In this document: one piece after another, positions 28,905-38,591 of the stretch | Layout: the number at the start of each line of letters is the position of its first letter | Position numbering within the stretch: the first letter of the stretch is position 1 | DNA from: Desulfovibrio sp. | GTDB lineage: Bacteria > Desulfobacterota > Desulfovibrionia > Desulfovibrionales > Desulfovibrionaceae | Length of the DNA stretch: 47,656 nt | Direction of reading: 5' to 3' | NCBI GenBank assembly: GCA_017450275.1 | Contig: JAFSVD010000006.1 | Coordinates: forward strand, 1 to 47,656 | Translations under genes and position numbers: made by a program | The notes under the pieces: generated by a model | What the model was told of the DNA's origin: nothing | Databases searched by the model: none | What the model saw: only the letters and a program-made list of their open reading frames with translations

Positions 28905-30061
28905 AGAACAGCGTGGAGCACCATATTGTCTCTGTGGATGACCTCAGGGTAGTGGGCGTCGCCTAAAATCGCGGCCACTTCATGGCGCTTCAGCCCTTTG
29001 ATGGTCTTGATGTCGCTGGAGGCGTAATTGGTGAGCCCGACAGCGATTTCTTCGTTGTTTGAGCGGACACAGACAAGAGCGCCTTTGGGAAAGACCCCTG
29101 TCACCTCGAGTATGCCTCCTGGCAAAAGACTGCCGCCTTCGTCCAAAATGGCTTTGGCGCAACCGTCATCGACAAGCAGGGTGCCTTGTGGGTCTGACTG
29201 GTAGGCAAGCCAGTATTTGCGTTGAGAGAGCGTTGGGGGCTTTGCGCTGATAAAGGTTCCCAGGGTGGATTGGGGGGCGAAGGCGTCTTTGAGCACATTG
29301 TGGCGTGTGCCTGGCACAATCAGGGTCGGAACCCCAAGCTGGGCGCATCGTCTCGCGGCTCGCAGTTTGGAATACATGCCTCCTGTGCCAACCGTGCTTT
29401 TGCCGCCGCATATGCCGGCAATATCGAGATGCTCGATGGCGTCGATATGGCTGAGAACCGTGGCATGGGGATTTTTTTGGGGATTTTCCGCAAGAACGCC
29501 CTCTGCCTGGGTGAGATTGACAAAGAGATCCGCGTGCACAAGGTTTGCGAGCAGACTGGCGAGACTGTCGTTGTCGCCAAAGGTCAATTCCTGCACCGAA
29601 ACCGTATCGTTTTCATTGACAATGGGGATCACACCGAGAGTCATCAATTCGGCAAAGGTGTTGCGGATATTGAGAAAGTGCTTGCGGGCTTGGATGGCAT
29701 CGCGGGTGAGGAGCACTTGGGCAATGGCTTTGTTGTGGGGACGAAAGACGTGATCCCAGGCCTGCATAAGCTGCGCCTGCCCAATGGCTGCCAGAGCCTG
29801 TCTGGCTGAAAGATGGGATTCCTGCGGGAGATGCATGGTGCGCAACAGGCATCGCCCTGCTGCGACAGCTCCCGATGTCACCACGATGATGCGGCGATCG
29901 GGTGTCTGCGACAGCAGCCACACGATTTGTTCGGCCAGATGCGCCATGCGATCTGTTTCAAGACCCTGCGCATTGGTGATCACGGCACTGCCGATTTTCA
30001 GAACCAGGGTTTTGGCCTGGGAGAGAAGAGCGCTTTTTTTGCTCAGCCAGTCGTCTGTCAT
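28901..30061 (-). CDS. proB: Glutamate 5-kinase
   Basis: This enzyme phosphorylates glutamate in the first step of proline synthesis. The 386-aa protein has the amino-acid kinase start LVLKIGSAVITN, VTSGAVAAGRCLL, IPIVNENDTVSVQELTFGDN and GTGGMYSKLRAARRC. A C-terminal PUA domain begins near residue 285 (LLVDDGCAKAILDEGGSLLPG). It follows obgE on the same strand, as in many proteobacteria. No proA is seen here. Confidence 0.95.
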   Translation of the reverse strand: MTDDWLSKKSALLSQAKTLVLKIGSAVITNAQGLETDRMAHLAEQIVWLLSQTPDRRIIVVTSGAVAAGRCLLRTMHLPQESHLSARQALAAIGQAQLMQAWDHVFRPHNKAIAQVLLTRDAIQARKHFLNIRNTFAELMTLGVIPIVNENDTVSVQELTFGDNDSLASLLANLVHADLFVNLTQAEGVLAENPQKNPHATVLSHIDAIEHLDIAGICGGKSTVGTGGMYSKLRAARRCAQLGVPTLIVPGTRHNVLKDAFAPQSTLGTFISAKPPTLSQRKYWLAYQSDPQGTLLVDDGCAKAILDEGGSLLPGGILEVTGVFPKGALVCVRSNNEEIAVGLTNYASSDIKTIKGLKRHEVAAILGDAHYPEVIHRDNMVLHAVL

Positions 30062-30116
30062 ACACTGTGTAGCGGGGAGAAACCGCTACCCTCCGTTGAG
30101 AGTGAGTATTGTGAGG

Positions 30117-31247
<1,131 letters not shown>

Positions 31248-31253
31248 TTACGC

Positions 31254-31292
31254 AAAAAAAAAGAAGAGCCAGCATGGTTCTTCCTTTTTTTT
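31254..31292. terminator. Hairpin with A-run and T-run between rpmA and obgE
   Basis: GAAGAGCC and GGTTCTTC pair around AGCAT, flanked by nine A's on the left and eight T's on the right. Read on the plus strand the stem is complete with one G-U; on the minus strand it has one A-C mismatch. On the minus strand it would end the rplU-rpmA transcript about 30 bases before the obgE start. Confidence 0.7.
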
Positions 31293-31321
31293 GTTTGAAA
31301 GTGCATGGGGACAAAAGTTGG

Positions 31322-31568
31322 AACACCATAGAAACTATCACAAAGCATACAAAAGTACACTAAAATAATGTTCTATACTATGTATTACTACATAATTTTT
31401 ACGCTTTAGTATTAAAACTAAATTGTATTTATGGATCATTGTGTAAGCGTTTGGATAGACGGATCCGTATACACCATAAGAACTATCCAAAAGTCTGAAT
31501 AGTATCTCATTGCTTCATTGCATATATGGATCACTCGTATAGTCGTTTGTACAGGCTGAATCCGTTGC
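31322..31568. repeat. AT-rich spacer with a diverged tandem repeat
   Basis: Two units follow one another: 31322-31468 and 31469-31568. Each starts ACACCATA[G/A][A/G]AACTATC and ends ATGGATCA[T/C]T..GTCGTTTG-like sequence followed by ATCCGT. The second lacks about 50 bases of the first. The stretch is much richer in A+T than the surrounding genes. No ORF, tRNA or known element is recognised. It fills most of the 377-base gap between obgE and rpmA. Confidence 0.55.
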
Positions 31569-31600
31569 AAACGTAGTTGACGAGATTTTTCCAAGAGCTC

Positions 31601-31891
31601 TTATGCTTGCTGATCAACAGCGGCATTGACCACAGGATCCACATGCACGCGTTTCATTTCCCGGCGTTTCCGAACATAGGTCTCAAAGCGCACAACACCA
31701 TCGATTTTGGCAAAGAGGGTGAAATCCCTTCCCATGCCGACATTGTGACCCGGAAAAACGGTTGTGCCCAGCTGGCGAACCAAGATGTTGCCTGCCAGCA
31801 CCTGCTGACCGGAAAAGCGTTTGACACCCCGTCTTTGCCCTGCACTGTCGCGGCCATTTCTCGATGAACCGCCTGCTTTCTTATGAGCCAT
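31601..31891 (-). CDS. rpmA: 50S ribosomal protein L27
   Basis: This large-subunit protein reaches the peptidyl transferase centre. The 96-aa protein starts [20 protein letters not shown], the exact family beginning with no N-terminal propeptide, then [19 protein letters not shown]. The C-terminal extension (about ten residues past VHVDP) is slightly longer than usual. It follows rplU after 49 bases on the same strand. A longer frame to 31924 is not supported. Confidence 0.96.
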   Translation of the reverse strand: MAHKKAGGSSRNGRDSAGQRRGVKRFSGQQVLAGNILVRQLGTTVFPGHNVGMGRDFTLFAKIDGVVRFETYVRKRREMKRVHVDPVVNAAVDQQA

Positions 31892-31940
31892 AATTTCCTC
31901 CACGGCGCTGGTGGAACAATCCACAGACGCCTTCTCCGCG

Positions 31941-32249
31941 TTATGCTACAATGCTGTTGACACGCAGGGTTGTATAATATTGACGATGGCCGTTTAAGCA
32001 ACGGGAATCATTGCGTCTCCAGCGTTTGAAGACTCTGATGCGCGGACCCCGTGTTTGCGCGACCACTTCACAGCTGACAGAAGCCCCTTCGAGATAGGGC
32101 TTGCCAATCTTGCACTCTTCTCCACCAATCAATAAGACTTTATCCAAGGTGATGGTTGCGCCGGCTTCAACGGGAAGCTTCTCAACCTCGAAGATTGTTC
32201 CTTCTTCAACGCGGTATTGTTTTCCGCCTGTCAAGACAATTGCGTACAT
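31941..32249 (-). CDS. rplU: 50S ribosomal protein L21
   Basis: This large-subunit protein has 102 aa: [20 protein letters not shown] is the conserved start, and [20 protein letters not shown] is the C-terminal RNA-binding signature. Two GGAGG sequences precede the ATG. An open frame extends upstream to 32513 but has no L21 homology. It is first in the rplU-rpmA pair. A minus-strand TTGACA (32317-32312) could belong to its promoter, but the matching -10 is poor. Confidence 0.96.
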   Translation of the reverse strand: MYAIVLTGGKQYRVEEGTIFEVEKLPVEAGATITLDKVLLIGGEECKIGKPYLEGASVSCEVVAQTRGPRIRVFKRWRRNDSRCLNGHRQYYTTLRVNSIVA

Positions 32250-32355
32250 CCATTGACCTCCAAAAAAACCTCCGAAACGGAAAGTTTCTTTTTGCACGAG
32301 GGGCTCTTGAGTGTCAAGTTTTTTTCTATAGAAAGGGTTACGAGCGACCCCGCAA

Positions 32356-32391
32356 AAAAATACGCAATGGACTGCTCCATTGCGTATTTTT
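32356..32391. terminator. Symmetric 15-bp terminator-type hairpin between rplU and icd
   Basis: AAAAATACGCAATGG and CCATTGCGTATTTTT pair perfectly around ACTGCT. The A-run and T-run allow it to work on both strands. It sits in the 381-base gap between divergent rplU and icd, where neither gene should need a terminator. No ORF or other feature is evident in the rest of that gap. Confidence 0.75.
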
Positions 32392-32630
32392 ACTCTTTGA
32401 AGAGTATTCCGTCTCGCTTTTGTTGTTCCACGTGGTACCCCAAGGTCAAAGCCACACGCTTCTTCCAAGGCATGTACTAGACAAAAGAAAGACGGACATC
32501 GCATTACGGTCACCCGTGTACAGAAGAGTATACAGTCGATTTGAAAAAAAGCAAGTCTTTTATCGTGGTTGCTGATTAGCCCGCTTCTCGGTAAGAGAGA
32601 GCTTTCTCACACAAACCAGAGGGAGATACC

Positions 32631-33851
32631 ATGGGAGAAGCTCTACGTGTTTTGGCCAATGGCACCATCCAATGTCCGAAGAATCCGATCATACCCTATA
32701 TTCCGGGCGACGGTATAGGACCTGAAATTTGGGATGTCGCTGTGCGGGTTTTTGATACAGCCATTGCCCGTTGTGGGGATGGTCGCCAGGTTGCCTGGCA
32801 GAAAGTCGCTGCCGGAGCGGGAGCGCTTGAAAGCCATGGCGATACCTTGCCAGCGGAAACCCTTGAAGCGATCAAACAATACCATGTGGCGATCAAAGGA
32901 CCTTTAACCACGCCGGTTGGCAAGGGCTTTCGCAGCGTCAATGTTGCCCTGCGCAAGAGTCTCGATCTCTATGCGTGCGTGCGTCCTGTGCGCTATTATC
33001 CACCAGCGCCGGCTCCTGTCAAACATCCAGAACTCGTTGACATGGTCATTTTTCGGGAAAATACCGAAGATGTGTACGCTGGTCTTGAATGGCCAAAGGA
33101 TTCACCTGAGGCCAAAAAGGTGATTGCTCTGGTTGAGGAGCTTTCTGGCAAACATATTCGCCCCGATTCCGGCATTGGTATTAAACCCATCAGCCAATCG
33201 GGCAGCGAGCGCTTGATCCGTATGGCGATCACCTACGCTCTTGAGCACAACCGCCCCAGTGTCACCCTCGTGCACAAGGGCAATATCATGAAATACACCG
33301 AAGGGGGCTTCCGCGAATGGGGCTACGCGCTCGCTGAGCGGGAATTTGGTGATGTCACGATACGGGAAGCCGATTTGTGGGAAAAGCACCAAGGAACGAT
33401 GCCCGAAGGCAAAAAAGTCGTGATCAAGGATCGGATTTGCGACGCCATGTTCCAGCAAATCTTGCTTTCTCCGCAGGAATACAGCGTTTTAGCCTTGCCC
33501 AATCTGAACGGTGACTATATCTCAGATGCGCTTGCAGCTCAAGTTGGCGGTCTTGGCATGGCTCCGGGAGCGAACATCGGCGATGGGGCGGCGGTCTTTG
33601 AGGCAACCCATGGCTCATCCCCCAAGGATGCCGGAAAAAATCGCGTCAATCCCTCGGCACTCATTCTCTCAGGCGCCATGCTCTTTGCCTATATTGGATG
33701 GCATGATGTGGCAGACAACCTCCGCCAGGCCATAGCTCGCAGTGTGGCGAGTCGGCACGTCACCTTTGATCTTGCCATGCAGATGGAGAACGCGGTCACT
33801 GTCTCTTGTTCGGAGTTTGGCACAATCATTTGCGACAATCTCGAGGGCTAA
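32631..33851 (+). CDS. icd: Isocitrate dehydrogenase
   Basis: This enzyme oxidises isocitrate to 2-oxoglutarate and CO2. The 406-aa protein aligns with the E. coli-type dimeric enzyme: [12 protein letters not shown], the substrate loop [37 protein letters not shown] and [17 protein letters not shown]. Of the residues that bind the NADP 2'-phosphate in E. coli, Lys344 is kept, but Tyr345, Tyr391 and Arg395 appear as Asp, Phe and Met. The cofactor may therefore be NAD or mixed. GGGAGA precedes the ATG. It stands alone before rpsA. Confidence 0.94.
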   Translation: MGEALRVLANGTIQCPKNPIIPYIPGDGIGPEIWDVAVRVFDTAIARCGDGRQVAWQKVAAGAGALESHGDTLPAETLEAIKQYHVAIKGPLTTPVGKGFRSVNVALRKSLDLYACVRPVRYYPPAPAPVKHPELVDMVIFRENTEDVYAGLEWPKDSPEAKKVIALVEELSGKHIRPDSGIGIKPISQSGSERLIRMAITYALEHNRPSVTLVHKGNIMKYTEGGFREWGYALAEREFGDVTIREADLWEKHQGTMPEGKKVVIKDRICDAMFQQILLSPQEYSVLALPNLNGDYISDALAAQVGGLGMAPGANIGDGAAVFEATHGSSPKDAGKNRVNPSALILSGAMLFAYIGWHDVADNLRQAIARSVASRHVTFDLAMQMENAVTVSCSEFGTIICDNLEG

Positions 33852-33986
33852 AGCCTGCAAGGGGGGCGAAAATTTTTTGGGTTTGAGGGGAAAAAAGCGT
33901 CTTTTTGCTTGTCCAGTTCAGAGTTTTTTGCTATGAACGGGCAACCCTTCGAACACAAGGGGAAGATTTTTTTGGAGGAATTGGCT

Positions 33987-35741
33987 ATGGCAGAGAAGGA
34001 TAGCGGACAAGAAGAACTCAATTTTGAAGCAGCTCTTGAAGATTACATGACTCCAGAGTTCGGCGATCTCGACGAGGGGTCTATTACCAAGGGCGAAGTG
34101 GTCCGCGTGGACGATGATACCGTGTTGGTTGACGTGAATTTCAAATCCGAGGGTCAAATACCTGCGTCAGAATTTCGCGATGCCGATGGGAATTTGAATA
34201 TCCATGTTGGCGATAAAATTGATGTCTATGTCGTTCGGAAGAATGAGAACGATGGCACCATTACGTTGTCGTTTGAGCGGGCGAAACGGATGCAGGTCTT
34301 TGATCAGCTGGAAGAAGTTCAAGAGAATGAACGTGTGATCAAAGGCCGTATCATGCATCGTATCAAGGGTGGATATACGGTCAATATCGGCGGTGTCGAG
34401 GCTTTTCTGCCAGGTTCTCATGTCGATTTGCGGCCGGTTCCGGATATGGATGCTTTGGTCAACCAGGAATTTGAATTCCGTGTGCTCAAAATCAATCGCC
34501 GTCGCAGCAATGTCATTGTTTCGCGGCGTGTTCTTCTTGAGGAAGAGCGGGATACCAAGCGCAAAGAGCTTTTGACAACCCTGCAAGAAGGCCAGTTGGT
34601 CACCGGCAAGGCCAAGAATATCACCGAATACGGTGTCTTTGTCGATTTGGGTGGCTTGGATGGCCTTTTGCATATCACGGATATGAGCTGGAAGCGTATC
34701 CGCCATCCCCGCGAAATGATCACCATGGGGCAAGAGCTCACCCTCAAGGTGCTTTCCTTTGACCGGGAAAACAACAAGGTCTCCTTGGGTCTGAAGCAGC
34801 TTGTGCCCGATCCCTGGAAGGATATCACCGAACGCTATCCTGAAGGCATGAAATGCCAGGGCAAGGTCACCAATCTCGTCGATTACGGCGCGTTTGTGGA
34901 ACTTGAGCCCGGCGTGGAAGGCCTGGTGCATATTTCGGAAATGTCCTGGACTCGCAAGCTCAGACATCCCTCCCAGATGGTGCATGTGGGCGATGAGGTC
35001 GAAGTTGTCATCCTTGGGGTTGATGGCGAGAAGAAACGGATCAGCCTCGGCATGAAGCAGGTGCGTCCCAATCCCTGGGAGCTTGTGGCCGAGAAATACC
35101 CCGAAGGGACGATTCTTGAAGGTGTTATCAAGAATATCACCGAATTCGGGATGTTTATCGGGATTGAGGATGGCATCGACGGCTTGATCCATGTCTCGGA
35201 TATTTCCTGGACGCGCAAGATCAGACATCCCAATGAGATGTTCAAGGTGGGCGATGTTGTTCAGGCCAAGGTTCTGACTGTTGATCAAAACAGCGAGAAG
35301 TTCACCCTGGGCATCAAACAGCTTTCCGACGACCCCTGGGCGCATGTGCCTGAAACCTATCCTGAAGGCACCACGGTGAAGGGTGTCATCACCAATATCA
35401 CGGATTTTGGGCTCTTTGTGGAAGTTGAGGACGGCATCGAAGGCCTTGTCCATATTTCTGAACTCTCTGGTGGGAAGAAGGGCAAACCCGTGCCTTCCGA
35501 AGCCTACAAGGAAGGTCAGGAAATCGAGGCCAAGGTCATCCATGTCAGCGCGGAAGAGCGCAGACTGGGTCTTTCCATCAAACAGATTCGCGAAGATGAA
35601 GAACGCCGCAAACCCAAGGAATTCCATGCAGGACCCGCGGAGAGCGGACAGAATTTAGGGGATCTTTTGAAGGCAGCCCAGGAAGACAGCCAGGAAGCCG
35701 GAGAAAAGAGTCCTGCTCCTGAGGAAAAAACAGAGGCCTAG
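33987..35741 (+). CDS. rpsA: 30S ribosomal protein S1
   Basis: S1 brings mRNA to the small subunit. The 584-aa protein contains six S1/OB-fold repeats of about 75-90 residues. The later ones are marked by repeated TEYGVFVDLGGLDGLLHIT, DYGAFVELEPGVEGLVHIS, TEFGMFIGIEDGIDGLIHVS and TDFGLFVEVEDGIEGLVHIS. The C-terminal 40 residues are polar and acidic. MAEKDSGQEELNF behind TTGGAGGAA is chosen as the start; the frame is open to 33909 but lacks a ribosome site there. A terminator follows about 60 bases downstream. Confidence 0.96.
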   Translation: MAEKDSGQEELNFEAALEDYMTPEFGDLDEGSITKGEVVRVDDDTVLVDVNFKSEGQIPASEFRDADGNLNIHVGDKIDVYVVRKNENDGTITLSFERAKRMQVFDQLEEVQENERVIKGRIMHRIKGGYTVNIGGVEAFLPGSHVDLRPVPDMDALVNQEFEFRVLKINRRRSNVIVSRRVLLEEERDTKRKELLTTLQEGQLVTGKAKNITEYGVFVDLGGLDGLLHITDMSWKRIRHPREMITMGQELTLKVLSFDRENNKVSLGLKQLVPDPWKDITERYPEGMKCQGKVTNLVDYGAFVELEPGVEGLVHISEMSWTRKLRHPSQMVHVGDEVEVVILGVDGEKKRISLGMKQVRPNPWELVAEKYPEGTILEGVIKNITEFGMFIGIEDGIDGLIHVSDISWTRKIRHPNEMFKVGDVVQAKVLTVDQNSEKFTLGIKQLSDDPWAHVPETYPEGTTVKGVITNITDFGLFVEVEDGIEGLVHISELSGGKKGKPVPSEAYKEGQEIEAKVIHVSAEERRLGLSIKQIREDEERRKPKEFHAGPAESGQNLGDLLKAAQEDSQEAGEKSPAPEEKTEA

Positions 35742-35800
35742 TCTATATAATAGACACGCACAACCGCACAGTGCGGGTTGGGATTAGTGTGTTTTCTTTG

Positions 35801-35828
35801 AGGCGTCGCCATTGTGCGGCGCCTTTTT
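35801..35828 (+). terminator. Rho-independent terminator after rpsA
   Basis: AGGCGTCGC and GCGGCGCCT pair with one G-U around CATTGT, followed by TTTTC. A smaller imperfect hairpin CCGCA / TGCGG lies about 30 bases before it. Confidence 0.8.
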
Positions 35829-35929
35829 CGTTGGGGAAGGGTAAAGTCTAGAGAAGCTCTTTTCTTTTGCCCGTTTATATGCTACTGAGGCCTTGATTTG
35901 CGTAGTTTTGTTTGAACGCGACCTTAGAC

Positions 35930-35944
35930 CGGGACAGTGTCCCG
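35930..35944. promoter_or_regulatory. Short palindrome upstream of the HdrE-like gene
   Basis: CGGGACAGTGTCCCG is a perfect inverted repeat (6-bp arms, 3-base centre) located 39 bases before the HdrE-like start. It could be an operator or a small hairpin. No known regulator is assigned. Confidence 0.35.
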
Positions 35945-35982
35945 AAAACCCATGGCGTTGCGTCATGATCCAGGGAGCAGCA

Positions 35983-36930
35983 ATGACAACCCTTTTTTAT
36001 CTGCTGGGCTACCTCGCGGTTGCGGCCTTTGTTGTGCTGTCATGTATTAAAATATCGGGATATCTCCAGGCAAGCCCCCTCCACGTGCGGTGGGAACTCT
36101 ATCCCGTGCCGCATGAGGGAAAAAAAGCCGCCTATGGCGGGAGTTTCATGGAAAATACCGAGTGGTGGAAACAAGGGCGCCACGTTGAGCATCTCTGTGA
36201 TATTCTTGGCATTTTTAAAGAAGTCCTTCTTTTGGAGGCGACCTTTAAACACAATAATAAATTGTGGTTCCGCACCTATCCCTTCCATTTTGGGATGTAC
36301 ATGCTGATGGGTGGAACCATCATTTTAACGATCACGGTTTTGTGCGGCATGCTGGGGGCGAGCGAAATCTGGACAGGCATGAACATGGGTGGGGTTGTGG
36401 CCTTCATCCACAATGTCATCAATGCCATTGTCATGATCGGCGCCTTTGGTATTTTGGGGGGTGGCATCGCCCTTATTTGCCGTCGCAGATCCGATCAGGG
36501 ATTGAAAAACTACACCACCGCTGAGCATTACCTCAATATTGGGGTCTTTGTGCTTTTCGCCTTTTTCACCTTGGTCGCCTGGGCCGTCAATCCTGACTAC
36601 GCTGTGCTTGCGGGCACCTTTATTCATAACTTGCTTACGGGCAATTTTGAAGCCATTGAGAGCGTAAGTTTTGTGATTAGTATGCTCTGTGGTTTCTTTG
36701 TTCTTTTGTGGATCCCCCTCTCCAATATGCAGCATCTGTTGTTCAAATACTTTATGTATCACGACATCCGCTGGGGGGATACGCCGACTGCTCAATCGCC
36801 GAAGAATCAGGCAATCATTCCCGAGCTTTTGAAGAAGCAGGTGACATGGGCTGCTCCGCATATCGCGGGGGATGGAACGCCGAAGTCGTGGCTTGATATT
36901 GCAACATCCAAGTCAACCACCCAAAAGTAG
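35983..36930 (+). CDS. NarI/HdrE/DsrM-like cytochrome b membrane subunit
   Basis: This 315-aa membrane protein has five predicted helices. His102 in FHFGMYML, the His in FIHNVIN and the His residues in MQHLLFKYFMYHD are candidates for heme b ligands, as in the nitrate reductase gamma fold. Such subunits exchange electrons with menaquinone and pass them to a cytoplasmic HdrD-like partner, which is the next gene here. ATG 35983 follows GGGAGCAG; an upstream in-frame TTG at 35893 is rejected. The soluble segment LHVRWELYPVPHEGKK is not typical of the DsrM I know, so I leave out a gene name. Confidence 0.8.
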   Translation: MTTLFYLLGYLAVAAFVVLSCIKISGYLQASPLHVRWELYPVPHEGKKAAYGGSFMENTEWWKQGRHVEHLCDILGIFKEVLLLEATFKHNNKLWFRTYPFHFGMYMLMGGTIILTITVLCGMLGASEIWTGMNMGGVVAFIHNVINAIVMIGAFGILGGGIALICRRRSDQGLKNYTTAEHYLNIGVFVLFAFFTLVAWAVNPDYAVLAGTFIHNLLTGNFEAIESVSFVISMLCGFFVLLWIPLSNMQHLLFKYFMYHDIRWGDTPTAQSPKNQAIIPELLKKQVTWAAPHIAGDGTPKSWLDIATSKSTTQK

Positions 36931-36947
36931 GAGATAAGGGTTTCGCT

Positions 36948-38540
36948 ATGAATAAAAATGTCAAGATTACGGATGTGTCCACGGTTGAAGGGCAGCTCAT
37001 TTCCATAGAGGCTGAGGATCTCCCCCCACAGCGGCTTGATCTTGAGTTCATGCCGTGGAAGCCCATTACGGAAGAGCAGAAAAAGAGTGTTGCCTATATA
37101 CTCGACGAGGTGAGTGTCCTCAACATCCCTGTGCCTCAGAACAAAGAGGAAGAAGAGGAACTCGTCAATAAATTCTTATCCGGCATGCGCAAGCTCTTCA
37201 CCACAGAGAACAACTTCACCTGCCTTCCCATGCTTGAAACGAGCATGGACAACTGCGTTCAGTGTAATTCCTGTTCAAGCGCCTGCCATCTCTATGAAAT
37301 GAGCGGCGAACATGAAATGTATCGCCCCAACTATCGTTCGGAAATTTTTCGCCGCATTTACAAACAGTATGTGAAAAAAGAGCCCTTTGCCAAATGGCGC
37401 TATGGGGACATGGGGCTGAACTGGAAGACCGTTGCTCGTTTGGGAGAGTTGAGCTACCGCTGCAATTTGTGCCGTCGCTGTGCCCAGACCTGTCCCATCG
37501 GCGTGGATAATGGTCTGATCGCCCGTGAAATTCGGAAAATTTTTAGTCAGGAAATGGGCATTGCGCCGAAGGAATTGCACGAAAAAGGCACGGTGCTCCA
37601 GGATATGGTCGGCTCGTCAACCGGCATGACCGAACAGGTTGTCAAAGACAATGTCGAATTCATCGACGAGGATTACTCGGAGATCACGGGTGTTGAAATC
37701 CATACGCCCTTTGATGTGCAGGGTGCGGACATCCTCTTGATCCACAATGCCGGTGAGGTTATCGCCTGGCCGGAAAATATCGCGGCTTTTTCGCTGATTT
37801 TCCAGGAAGCGGGTCTTTCGTGGACGCTTTCGAGCAAGTGTGCCGGCTATGACGGCGTCAACTACGGTGTGTTCTACGACGACGCCCAACTGGCTCGTAT
37901 TGCCCTTTTGCACATGCAGGCAGCCAAGGAACTGGGGGTGAAGAAGATTGTTATTGGCGAATGCGGCCATGCCCATAAAGCCATGACAGTCATTGCTGAC
38001 CGCGTCATCCCCTATGAGTTGCAGGTTCCCAGAGAGAGCTGCTATGTCACCTTGCGCGATATCGTGATGAGCGGCCGCTTGAAGCTCGATCCGAGCAGAA
38101 ACAATTTCCCCGTGACCTTACACGATCCCTGCAATATCGTCCGTCTGATGGGCATTGTGCAGCCGCAGCGTGAGATTCTCCACAAGATTGCCCCTCAATT
38201 CCGCGAAATGCCCTGCCACGGTGTTGACAACTACTGCTGCGGCGGCGGTTCCGGCTTTGCCATTATGTCGCGCAACAATATCGAAGAGTGGCGCGGCAAT
38301 ATCTCTGGCCGCAAAAAGATGTGGCAGATCGGTGAAGCTTTCAAGGAGTGCTTGGGACCTGAGACAAAGAAATACATCTGCGCGCCCTGCTCAAACTGCA
38401 AGGGGCAGATCCGTGAAATGCTGGCGCACAGCAATTTGTACGAGAAAAATAGCTTCGCCTACGGCGGCTTGGTTGAGCTGATTGTGAACTGCATGGAAAA
38501 TGTGAATCCTGGCTATATCAAGTGGGGCGAAGAAGAATAA
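36948..38540 (+). CDS. HdrD/DsrK-like iron-sulfur protein
   Basis: This is the cytoplasmic redox partner of the preceding cytochrome b. The 530-aa protein has two [4Fe-4S] sites (Cys103, 106, 109, 113; Cys172, 175, 178, 182). Two CCG-type domains follow. The first is degenerate (SKCAGYDG, GECGHAH). The second is complete, with Cys395, Cys430-Cys431-Gly and Cys481xxCys484, the pattern that binds the noncubane cluster of heterodisulfide reductase. The pair resembles DsrMK or HmcEF-type modules, but no dsrJ, O or P follows. The substrate is unknown. GGAGATAAGGG precedes the start. Confidence 0.85.
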   Translation: MNKNVKITDVSTVEGQLISIEAEDLPPQRLDLEFMPWKPITEEQKKSVAYILDEVSVLNIPVPQNKEEEEELVNKFLSGMRKLFTTENNFTCLPMLETSMDNCVQCNSCSSACHLYEMSGEHEMYRPNYRSEIFRRIYKQYVKKEPFAKWRYGDMGLNWKTVARLGELSYRCNLCRRCAQTCPIGVDNGLIAREIRKIFSQEMGIAPKELHEKGTVLQDMVGSSTGMTEQVVKDNVEFIDEDYSEITGVEIHTPFDVQGADILLIHNAGEVIAWPENIAAFSLIFQEAGLSWTLSSKCAGYDGVNYGVFYDDAQLARIALLHMQAAKELGVKKIVIGECGHAHKAMTVIADRVIPYELQVPRESCYVTLRDIVMSGRLKLDPSRNNFPVTLHDPCNIVRLMGIVQPQREILHKIAPQFREMPCHGVDNYCCGGGSGFAIMSRNNIEEWRGNISGRKKMWQIGEAFKECLGPETKKYICAPCSNCKGQIREMLAHSNLYEKNSFAYGGLVELIVNCMENVNPGYIKWGEEE

Positions 38541-38562
38541 TCGACCGATCAGAGCGGTTCAT

Positions 38563-38591
38563 GGGAGAGGGAAACCTCTCCCTTTTTTTTT
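38563..38591 (+). terminator. Rho-independent terminator after the HdrD-like gene
   Basis: GGGAGAGG and CCTCTCCC pair perfectly around the stable GAAA loop, followed by nine T's. It ends the plus-strand redox pair and touches the stop codon of the convergent minus-strand gene. Confidence 0.92.

Noticed and set aside
31322-31568. A CRISPR array in the AT-rich spacer
   Set aside because: There are only two long, diverged units with no short identical repeats or regular spacers.
34167-35627. A 486-codon open frame antisense to rpsA
   Set aside because: It mirrors the repeated S1 domains, has no ribosome site or recognisable domain, and its openness follows from the codon use of rpsA.
35983-38540. 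Naming the redox pair dsrM and dsrK
   Set aside because: The cluster-binding residues fit the superfamily, but the membrane subunit sequence and the missing dsrJOP do not support the specific name.
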